Of a DNA stretch of 64,000 nucleotides, positions 21,372 to 29,054 are shown piece after piece. Numbering within the stretch: position 1 is the stretch's first letter; the number at the start of each line of letters is the position of its first letter. Source of the stretch: Clostridia bacterium (GTDB taxonomy: Bacteria > Bacillota > Clostridia > Christensenellales > Borkfalkiaceae). The notes beneath the pieces are model-generated. The model did no database searches. It saw nothing but the letters and a program-made list of their open reading frames with translations, and had not been told where the DNA came from. Location of the stretch: the NCBI GenBank assembly GCA_017886575.1, contig JAGHJP010000017.1, positions 22,921 through 86,920 of the forward strand. Reading direction: 5' to 3'. A program made the translations under genes and the position numbers.

Positions 21372-21480
21372 CTACTGCGCGAGCGAATTTTTCGCTACCG
21401 TGCGAATGATTTTTCTGCTCCCATGTGAACGATATTCCCGCACCTGCGCGAAAGATATGCTCCTACGCGGACAATTCTTA
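21372..21480. repeat. degenerate 23-bp tandem repeat, ~5 units
   Basis: Units ctactgcgcgagcgaatttttcg / ctaccgtgcgaatgatttttctg / ctcccatgtgaacgatattcccg / cacctgcgcgaaagatatg / ctcctacgcggacaattctta. Confidence 0.6.
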
Positions 21481-21596
21481 AAAAGACTTCTGTAAGAGTA
21501 TCTTTGTGCGGCAGCTTTCACGCGATTGTCCGTCCGACGAACGGGTGGAAAGAAAACACAAATCAAAACGACCACACATCCTATTTTCTCATTCTA

Positions 21597-21630
21597 AAAA
21601 ACGGCGCTTTCCGAAAGCGCCGTTTTTTAT
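21597..21630 (+). terminator. bidirectional-looking intrinsic terminator
   Basis: AAAAACGGCGCTTTCcgaAAGCGCCGTTTTTTATT. Confidence 0.75.
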
Positions 21631-21770
21631 TGTTGCGATGCCGCTTAACTTTTACGAAAAAAATTTTTTGTTCCCGCCCCGCAGAATATCGAAGATGCGA
21701 CCGTTTTTTCGCCATGCGCTCACGCGGCGTGCCGCAACGGCGAAACGAAGCGGCAACCCCCTTCCCCTTT

Positions 21771-23033
21771 TCAGCGGATGATGAGTAATTTCTTTTTGGC
21801 GCGGGTGACGGCCGTATACAGCCAGCGCGCGCGGTCCTCGCCGAAGAGATAGCTCTCGTCGAACACGACGACGAAGTCGAACTCGCTCCCCTGCGCCTTG
21901 TGGCAGGTAATGGCATAGGCAAACTCGAAGCGGCAGATGGTCTCTTCCCGCTTGGCCTTCACCCGCCGCAGGACGGCATAGTCGCTCTCGTGCACATAGG
22001 TGCCGTCGACGAGCCGAACCGCCATTTCGCCGTAATTGTGCGCATACGCCCCGTGCGTGAAAACGGCGCTGTCGAAGGGCAGAGAACGGACAACGTTGCT
22101 TAAAAATTCCGCCCGGAAGTCCATCTTGCCCAGGTGGTCGGGCTGTTCTTCCACGTTGTAGCAATACCCGATGATGCCGTTCACGAGGTTGAAAGCCCTG
22201 TCCTCGTCGATGAACCGCTCCCAATTGTTGAGCGTGCAGATGACCTTTTCGCCGTCTACGGGAAGTTTCCGTTCGGGCGAGATGCCCTGGTACCCGCGCA
22301 TTTCGCGGTTGACGGCGGCGCGCGTCTTGTTGCGCCCCACGATGATCTGCCCCGCTTTCGTAAAGAGCCGGCGGCGCTCCTCCGCATGCAGAAATCCCGC
22401 GGGAACGACGAGGGCGTTGCCGCCGTAATTGCCGTATTCGATGTATTCCCCCCGCCGCGCCATACCGGCAAGGCGGATGATGGGATTCTCCCGCTCCTGC
22501 CGCACGATCTCGGTCAGCTGATAGTCGGGATGTTCCAGAAGAACGTTGGCGCCGTTGACGGGCGGAAGCTGCGCGTTGTCCCCCGAAAACAGGCACTTGA
22601 CCCCGTAGCTGAGCAGATCGCGGAGCACGAGGTTGTCCACCATGGAACTTTCGTCCACGACGATGAGTCGGATGCCGTCGCCGATCTTTTCCTTTTTGAC
22701 GAAGCGCAGGCGGCTCTTTCGGACGATCTCGCCGTCCTCGTTGACTTCGAAGTCCTCGTCGTCGCGGACATAAATGAGGCTGTGGATGGTGGAAGCGGGC
22801 GTGCCGTTTTTGACCAGAACACTCGCCGCCTTGCCCGTAGGCGCCACGAACACCGCCTGCTTGCCCGCTTCCAGCCCCAATCCTTCGACGACGCGCTTCA
22901 AAAGAAAGGTCTTGCCCGTCCCCGCATAGCCGGAGAGGACGAACACCTGGTCGTCCGTATTCAGGTACCATTCCCGTATCATTTTTTCCGCGTTCCGCTG
23001 ATCGGCGGTCAATTCCTCTTCCATACCGCTCAT
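21771..23033 (-). CDS. RecD/Dda-like ATP-dependent DNA helicase
   Basis: LSGYAGTGKTFLLKRVVEG Walker A, VVDESSMVDN, YAITCHKAQGSEFD, LYTAVTRAKKKLLI. Confidence 0.9.
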   Translation of the reverse strand: MSGMEEELTADQRNAEKMIREWYLNTDDQVFVLSGYAGTGKTFLLKRVVEGLGLEAGKQAVFVAPTGKAASVLVKNGTPASTIHSLIYVRDDEDFEVNEDGEIVRKSRLRFVKKEKIGDGIRLIVVDESSMVDNLVLRDLLSYGVKCLFSGDNAQLPPVNGANVLLEHPDYQLTEIVRQERENPIIRLAGMARRGEYIEYGNYGGNALVVPAGFLHAEERRRLFTKAGQIIVGRNKTRAAVNREMRGYQGISPERKLPVDGEKVICTLNNWERFIDEDRAFNLVNGIIGYCYNVEEQPDHLGKMDFRAEFLSNVVRSLPFDSAVFTHGAYAHNYGEMAVRLVDGTYVHESDYAVLRRVKAKREETICRFEFAYAITCHKAQGSEFDFVVVFDESYLFGEDRARWLYTAVTRAKKKLLIIR

Positions 23034-23273
23034 TATACCACAGTTTAATGAAAATTGCAAACATTCGTTTGTCGGTGGCACAGATTTTGAAGAAAAAAGA
23101 AGCCGCGCATACACGACGTACCCATGCCTGCATTCAAAGGCAAATTGCCGCCGATATTCGATTCAAAGAAAAAACGCCCGTGCCGAACATTTTTCCTTTC
23201 GATCGCGGGCATGGATAGTACGGCAGAGAGATTTTCTCTTTGCCGCGGCGCACGGACGGCGCATAAAAAATTT

Positions 23274-23573
23274 TTACTTCTGCGCCAGTTGTTTTTCGAT
23301 TTTTTTGAAGGAAGCGAGCCGCTCGCCGCGCTGCTCTTCGGAAGCGGGACGGAGCGGATAGTACCCGCGGGCGCACATTTCATGAAACACGGAAAACTGC
23401 CCGTCCGCGCAGGCGGCGTAATTTTTCCAGATCTCTTTGCGCAGCGCCTTGGTGCTCCCCTCTTCGAGCGCCGCGGCATACACCCCCATGAGTTGTTTTT
23501 CGCATTCCAGCATGTCCTGCAGGGAATCCTGCTCGTTGAGCGTGACTTCCCGTTTGTTCCTGACCTGCATCAT
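23274..23573 (-). CDS. CotF-like spore coat family protein (putative)
   Basis: LNEQDSLQDMLECEKQLMGVYAAALEE; small helical protein paired with the next gene. Confidence 0.6.
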   Translation of the reverse strand: MMQVRNKREVTLNEQDSLQDMLECEKQLMGVYAAALEEGSTKALRKEIWKNYAACADGQFSVFHEMCARGYYPLRPASEEQRGERLASFKKIEKQLAQK

Positions 23574-23782
23574 ACGCCGCCTCCGCTCAAAAGGGTCAGC
23601 AGGTTGTTGAACCTGCGCTCGTGCCCGTCGGCGAGCGCCTGCATCTGCGCCGCCAGGTCGACGTCGGTCAGCGTGTTGGCATAGATGCGCGCCTTTTTGC
23701 AGGCGATCTGTTCGGCTCTCATCAGGTGGGAAATGACTTCCAGGTCTTTCGTCGTGAATTGCTCCATGTTTGTTACCTCCAC
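23570..23782 (-). CDS. small helical protein paired with CotF-like gene
   Basis: 70-aa ORF overlapping the following gene; MEQFTTKDLEVISHLMRAEQIACKKARIYA. Confidence 0.6.
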   Translation of the reverse strand: MEVTNMEQFTTKDLEVISHLMRAEQIACKKARIYANTLTDVDLAAQMQALADGHERRFNNLLTLLSGGGV

Positions 23783-23835
23783 CCCTTACTATCCCGCTTC
23801 CGACGGGTTTTTATACGTAAAAGGAAAAGAAGGGC

Positions 23836-23868
23836 GCCGCCCCTGTACGGGCGGCGCCGCGTTTTACG
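23836..23868 (-). terminator. GC-rich hairpin between nth and CotF-like pair
   Basis: GGCGCCGCCCctgtacGGGCGGCGCC, 10-bp perfect stem. Confidence 0.6.
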
Positions 23869-23890
23869 GAGAAAGACCCGCTTTGCCCCT

Positions 23891-24523
23891 CTATTTTTTC
23901 TTAAAAAAGTCGCAATATCGTTGCAGCGTGCAGACCGCGCAGGCGGGTCTTTGGGAATGGCAGACCCGTCTGCCGTGGTAGATGAGCCAATGATGCGCCC
24001 GCGACCAGGTGTCGCGCGGCAGGATATCCATGAGCTGCTGCTCGGTCTTTTCGGGCGTGGGCGCGTGCGCCAGCCCCAGGCGGTTGGAAACGCGGAACAC
24101 ATGGGTGTCCACGGCGATGGCGTCACCGCCGAACGCCACGGCATAGACGACGTTGGCGGTCTTGCGCCCCACCCCCGCCAGCGTGCGCAGTTCCTCCTGC
24201 GCGGCGGGTACTTCGCCCCCGAATTTTTCAACGATGTCGCGGCTTGCCGAAAGGATATGCTCCGCCTTCATGCGGTAAAAGCCGCAGGAGTAGATCTTCT
24301 TTTCCAGTTCTTCCTGCGCGAGGGTCAGCATTTTCTGCGGGGTGTTATATTCTTTGAACAGTTCCGCCGTGACCTTGTTCACCCGCTCGTCCGTGCACTG
24401 GGCGGACAGAACGACCGCCACCAGCAATTCATAGGGCGTGCGGTATTGCAGGGCGGGCTTGGCGTCGGGATAGAGTTCTTCGAGTTCGGCGAGGATCGCC
24501 TTGACTTCCGTTTGATCTTTCAT
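23891..24523 (-). CDS. nth: endonuclease III
   Basis: LSAQCTDERVNKVTAELF, GVGRKTANVVYAVAFG, VDTHVFRVSNRLGL, Cys cluster near C terminus. Confidence 0.97.
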   Translation of the reverse strand: MKDQTEVKAILAELEELYPDAKPALQYRTPYELLVAVVLSAQCTDERVNKVTAELFKEYNTPQKMLTLAQEELEKKIYSCGFYRMKAEHILSASRDIVEKFGGEVPAAQEELRTLAGVGRKTANVVYAVAFGGDAIAVDTHVFRVSNRLGLAHAPTPEKTEQQLMDILPRDTWSRAHHWLIYHGRRVCHSQRPACAVCTLQRYCDFFKKK

Positions 24524-24574
24524 ACAGGTGTATTATAGCACATATATGCACGGAAGGCAAACGTTTTTTTCTTT

Positions 24575-24829
24575 TCACAGGACGGTAAACACCGTGCGCC
24601 CGCAGCGGTCTTCCGCGCGGAGAAACCCGACGAACGCCGAATAACGCCCGCCGCGCAAGACCGCCTGTGCCTGTGGCAGGGCGAAATAAGAAAATTTTGC
24701 GCTCAGGCCGCACCCGACGCGCGCCTCTTTGGGCGTGTTCACCGCCTGTACGTTGACCCCGCAGCGCTGTAAGCGAAATATGAAATCCATCGTCTGCGTC
24801 CGCGAACGGAACACCGCAAGCACTGTCAT
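24575..24829 (-). CDS. DUF3343 (putative Se/S carrier-like) protein
   Basis: 84-aa; VNTPKEARVGCGLSAKFSY motif. Confidence 0.75.
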   Translation of the reverse strand: MTVLAVFRSRTQTMDFIFRLQRCGVNVQAVNTPKEARVGCGLSAKFSYFALPQAQAVLRGGRYSAFVGFLRAEDRCGRTVFTVL

Positions 24830-24944
24830 TTTTCCGCACCGTCCTTCGTATGATAGAATGACAGCGCCCCGCCGCCCGACGAAAGACCGTTTCCGCGGCG
24901 AGGGGCTGTACCTTATACTATGAAAAAAATCGGCGAGGTGTGCA

Positions 24945-26060
24945 ATGATCTACTTTGACAACGCCGCCACGGGCGGGCGGAAACCGGACAGCGTGCTTTC
25001 GGCGGTGAACGCCGCGCTCAAACAGTGCGCCAACCCCGGCAGAAGCGGACACAAACTTTCTTTGGGCTGCGCCTGCGTGGTGCAGAAAGCGCGCGAGGCG
25101 CTGGACGAATTTTTCGAGGGGTACGGTCCCGACCGCGCCGTCTTTACCAAGAACTGCACGGAGGCGCTGAACATCGCCATATTCTCCGCGCTGCAAGCGG
25201 GCGGGCACGCCGTGACCACCTGCATGGAGCACAACTCCGTGCTGCGCCCCCTGGAACACCTGCGCCGTACGGGAAAAGCCGACTATTCAGTCGCCCCTTT
25301 GAACGACAGCGGGAACGTGGACGCCGCGGCGATCGTCGCGCTCGTGCGGGAGGACACCAAAGCAGTCATCGTCACCGCCGCCTCGAACGTGACGGGCGCG
25401 TCGCCCGACCTTGCCGCCATACGCGCCGCCCTGCCCGCGCACGTCCTGCTCATCTGCGACGGCGCGCAGGGATGCGGACACATTCCCCTCTCCCTGCGCG
25501 GACAGGGGCTGGACGCCCTGTGCGTGGCGGGGCACAAGGGCATGTACGCCATCCAGGGGGCGGGCGCGCTTCTCTTTTCCGAACGCTTCGACCCCGACCC
25601 CCTTCTCTTCGGCGGCACGGGCAGCGAGAGCTTCAACTTGGGCATGCCCCCCTTCTATCCCGATAAATTGGAGAGCGGCACCCTGTCTTTCCCCGCCATT
25701 GTCTCGCTCTTTGAAGGCACGCTGTACGCGCGGCTGAAAATGAAAAGCGACGCCGAACAGGTTTTCCGCCTGACGGAGTTTTTATGCGAAGGGCTGCGCT
25801 CCAACCCCCGTCTGACCCTCCTCTCCCGCCCCAATCCCTGCGGCATCGTCGCCTTTTCGCACAGGGAAAAACAGTCCGAAGAGGTCGCCGCCCTGCTGTC
25901 CGAAAAATTTTCCGTGGCGGTGCGCGGCGGGCTGCACTGCGCGCCCCTCATGCACAGAGCGTTGGGGACGGGAGAGGACGGCGCGGTGCGCGCTTCCCTC
26001 TCCGCCTTCAACACCCGCGAAGAGGCGTCCGTCCTCGTCCGCGCCATGCGCCGCCTGTAA
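24945..26060 (+). CDS. cysteine desulfurase-like class V aminotransferase
   Basis: MIYFDNAATGGRKPDSV, GRSGHKLS, DGAQGCGHIPLS, VAGHKGMYAIQG, VRGGLHCAPLMHRALG. Confidence 0.92.
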   Translation: MIYFDNAATGGRKPDSVLSAVNAALKQCANPGRSGHKLSLGCACVVQKAREALDEFFEGYGPDRAVFTKNCTEALNIAIFSALQAGGHAVTTCMEHNSVLRPLEHLRRTGKADYSVAPLNDSGNVDAAAIVALVREDTKAVIVTAASNVTGASPDLAAIRAALPAHVLLICDGAQGCGHIPLSLRGQGLDALCVAGHKGMYAIQGAGALLFSERFDPDPLLFGGTGSESFNLGMPPFYPDKLESGTLSFPAIVSLFEGTLYARLKMKSDAEQVFRLTEFLCEGLRSNPRLTLLSRPNPCGIVAFSHREKQSEEVAALLSEKFSVAVRGGLHCAPLMHRALGTGEDGAVRASLSAFNTREEASVLVRAMRRL

Positions 26061-26118
26061 AAAAGCCGTGCCGCGTTTTTTCCATGCTTTTTCCGTCTTT
26101 CGCGGGCATGCCCCTGCG

Positions 26119-26154
26119 GAAAAGGGCGGTCGGCAAAAACCGACCGCCCTTTTC
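26119..26154 (+). terminator. intrinsic terminator after cysteine desulfurase-like gene
   Basis: GAAAAGGGCGGTCGGcaaaaaCCGACCGCCCTTTTC. Confidence 0.85.
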
Positions 26155-26506
26155 ATATCCTTTTCAGCCGTTCGATGACCGAACGGAGCTTTTTCTGTTG
26201 CATCCCTTCGAGCAACGGCGAAAATTGCCGATAAAATGCGTCCAGCTCGTCGTTGGAAAGCGTGCCGGCGCGCTTCATCGCCTCCGCCTGCTTTACGATC
26301 TCCGCGAGCACCGCGCCCTCGCTCCTGCCGTTGTAGGCGGCCAGCGCTTTTCTTGCCAGCTCCGCCGCTTCGCTTTCGGCGGGCTTGCCGTCGGGCGTCT
26401 TTTGCCCCTCCCCGCCCGCCGCGCCCTGTCCCGCGGTCCTGTCCGCCGCGTTCTGCGCCGCACGGCGCGCTCCGTCCTCCTCGCGGTAACTTCTGAAATC
26501 TTTCAC
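26153..26506 (-). CDS. hypothetical protein
   Basis: GTG start at 26506 preceded by GGGGAGG; VKDFRSYREEDGARRAAQN...; no recognised family. Confidence 0.6.
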   Translation of the reverse strand: MKDFRSYREEDGARRAAQNAADRTAGQGAAGGEGQKTPDGKPAESEAAELARKALAAYNGRSEGAVLAEIVKQAEAMKRAGTLSNDELDAFYRQFSPLLEGMQQKKLRSVIERLKRI

Positions 26507-26603
26507 AAACAAAAACCTCCCCGATTTCCGGTCGGCGGCAGACTGCCGCCCCGAATTCATTCTATGACGCACAAAAAATTTGCGTGACATATATTATGAT
26601 AGT

Positions 26604-26933
26604 ATGAATACGGATACCTTGATGGTCGTTATGCTGCTCCTCTTCACGCAGAACAGACAATTCATGGAAGATATGCGCCCCGCGCTGGACTTCCTGGAAG
26701 AACACAAGGACGCCGTCGCCATCCTCGGGCAGATGTTCGGCAAGGGCGCGCCCGGCGCGGAAGGCGGGAAAACCCCGCCGCCCGAAACGGACGGCGGGGG
26801 AAAAGCCGAAGAAAAACAAGAAGACCCGCCGCAAAAGGCGGCGGGACAAACGGAACGCTCCCCTTTGGAAGGCATTGCAAGCGAAGCCATCCTGAACGGC
26901 ATCCGCTCCTATCTTTCCGCTCAGCCGAAATGA
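26604..26933 (+). CDS. hypothetical protein, Pro/Gly/Lys-rich linker
   Basis: MNTDTLMVVMLLLFTQNRQFMEDMRPALDFLEEHKDAVAIL; start uncertain, no clear RBS. Confidence 0.5.
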   Translation: MNTDTLMVVMLLLFTQNRQFMEDMRPALDFLEEHKDAVAILGQMFGKGAPGAEGGKTPPPETDGGGKAEEKQEDPPQKAAGQTERSPLEGIASEAILNGIRSYLSAQPK

Positions 26934-28273
26934 GCGGCGACGGCGGCGCGGAACATGGCGTTCCCGCCGTCGAGATAGCCGTCGCAGGGCAGGGCGACGG
27001 CGCCGTCCGCGGGCAGGATCCCCCGCCCGTGAATGCAGTTGCCGCTGACCGGCCAGCGGATGACGGCGGTGGTCAGCTTGACGCCCTCTCCCGTCAGGAT
27101 GTTGGTGTACGTCGTCTGCATGATGCCCTTGCCGTAGGTGCGCGCGACCGAGCCGATCTCCGCAAGGTAAACGTCCTCATAGCCGATGGTCCCGTAATCG
27201 AGCATGGCGCCCGCCAGCGCCTCGGATGCCGAAGCGGTGTTGCAGTTCGCCAGCACCGCTATTTCCGTTTGATCGGTAAAATAATCGGAATACGCACTCT
27301 TCGGCGCGCGGTATATCTCCTCTTTCCCGTCCTTGTACTCTACGGTCAGGACGGGGAAAGAGCCCGCGGCATCCTTGCACAGGAAGGCGGCGATCTCCGT
27401 CAGGATGTCCACCCGTCCGCCGCCGTTGTTGCGCAAATCGAGCACGAGTCCCGTCCTGCCGCGCTCTTCGAACACTTCCAGCATGCCCTCGAACTGCTCC
27501 GCCGCGTCCCCCGTGAAGGAATCGAGGCGGATATAGGCGACGTCGTCGGGCAGAAAGTCAAAATTCGTCGCCGCACGAGTCAATTGATCCGCCCTTTCGC
27601 CCGTAAACCGGTAGGCGTACTCCGAATCGGCGTAAAAGACATAGTTCTGGCGGTACGCCGCCTTCCGGACGGTGTAGACCTCCCCCTCCCCCGACGGTTC
27701 GTCGTCCGCCAGCAGGACAAACTCTTCGCCGTCCGCCCGCTTGGAGAGAAACGCGTCGAACCCGTTCAGCTCGAACGGCTCGGTCTCCGCCGCGCTCATG
27801 CCGTAAGCGAGCAGATACATCCCCGCGGCAAGCCCGCTCTCCTCCGCGGGAGAGTTGCCCGCAACGCGGTAGACCTGCACGCCGTCCGGAGAGAGCAGGA
27901 AGGAAATGCCGATGCCGCTCTGGCTGCCCGCCTGGCTGTTCTCCCGCGCCTGCAATTCCTCGGCGGTGTAATAGTCGGAGTATTGGTCGAGCAACGCCTC
28001 CTCCCCGTTCCGCCCGAAGAGCCGGTCGAGGGTCGCGCCCTCCAGCGTTTCCTCGTCGATCGCCCAATAATAGTGCTCGCGCACCATACCCTTGACCCAT
28101 TCGAGCGTGCGGACGGCGGGATCCAGCGTATAATACCAGATGAGGTAGCCGCCTGTCCCCGCCAGCGCGGCAAAGAGAACGGCCAGGAGGACGGCAAGCA
28201 CGCGCAAAGCCGTCCTATGTTTTTTCTGCGCGGGCTGCGGCGTTCCGCCGCCCGCAGTGTCCCGTTCCGTCAT
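26921..28273 (-). CDS. S41-family carboxy-terminal processing peptidase
   Basis: N-terminal TM; YRVAGNSPAEESGLAAG PDZ; VLDLRNNGGGRVDIL; LANCNTASASEALAGAMLDYG; GKGIMQTTY. Confidence 0.93.
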   Translation of the reverse strand: MTERDTAGGGTPQPAQKKHRTALRVLAVLLAVLFAALAGTGGYLIWYYTLDPAVRTLEWVKGMVREHYYWAIDEETLEGATLDRLFGRNGEEALLDQYSDYYTAEELQARENSQAGSQSGIGISFLLSPDGVQVYRVAGNSPAEESGLAAGMYLLAYGMSAAETEPFELNGFDAFLSKRADGEEFVLLADDEPSGEGEVYTVRKAAYRQNYVFYADSEYAYRFTGERADQLTRAATNFDFLPDDVAYIRLDSFTGDAAEQFEGMLEVFEERGRTGLVLDLRNNGGGRVDILTEIAAFLCKDAAGSFPVLTVEYKDGKEEIYRAPKSAYSDYFTDQTEIAVLANCNTASASEALAGAMLDYGTIGYEDVYLAEIGSVARTYGKGIMQTTYTNILTGEGVKLTTAVIRWPVSGNCIHGRGILPADGAVALPCDGYLDGGNAMFRAAVAAHFG

Positions 28274-28908
28274 GCAGACGCCTCCTTTTCTCTTATACTT
28301 CCCGTCCGCGCGCCCGCACACGGCGGGAAAACACGCCTTCGGATAAAATCACGCCCTGCAACGATGCCGGTTTGTGAATATTATCTTCGCATATTATTAT
28401 ATGTATATTAAAAAAAGATAAAAAATAAAGGAAAAAAACCGTCCGTTTCCGCCCCGCTGCCGTCGATTATGCCCCTTCCGGGCGGTTTTCAGACCTTTGC
28501 GGCACAGAAAAGAAAACGGAAAACGGCGGTATATGGCACCCACGCCCGCGTTGAAGTCGGTTTAGACGCCCGAAAACGCAAATATACCCCCCCCTGCCGC
28601 GCCGCTTGGCGCCGCGCAAACGGAAATGCGGCCTCAAAACGCCTACATTATAGCGCGTCCGCGGAAAAAAGACAAGTTTTTTTCGGCGGAAAATGACGGA
28701 CGAGCCCCTTTTCGTTCTCTTTTTGCCCTCTTTTCGCCCTTTGCCGCCTCTCCGGACGGACAAGAATGCGCAAAAAAACGCAAAGCCCCGTGCAGACTTT
28801 TCCGCTGTGCGGCGGCCAAGCGGCGGGAAATTATATTTATAATATAATCTGCATGCGATCTTCCAAAACTTTCCCGCAAAATTTCAAAAAAAATTATTGA
28901 AAACACTA

Positions 28909-28937
28909 TTGACAATGTAACACTCTCATGATATAAT
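28909..28937 (+). promoter_or_regulatory. consensus sigma-A promoter
   Basis: TTGACA-17 nt-TATAAT upstream of the 29055 gene. Confidence 0.9.
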
Positions 28938-29054
28938 AAATCAAGACAATATAATTTGTTTCTTATTGTCGGGCAATTTTCGGACCTCACCGAAAACGCG
29001 GGGCGTACGCGCGGACGGCGGCGGGCGAAAAAATATAAACAGGAGAAATAACTT

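Noticed and set aside
21504-21788. Small plus-strand ORFs in the XRE-helicase gap
   Set aside because: Cross the terminator and overlap the helicase 3' end; no family signal or RBS.
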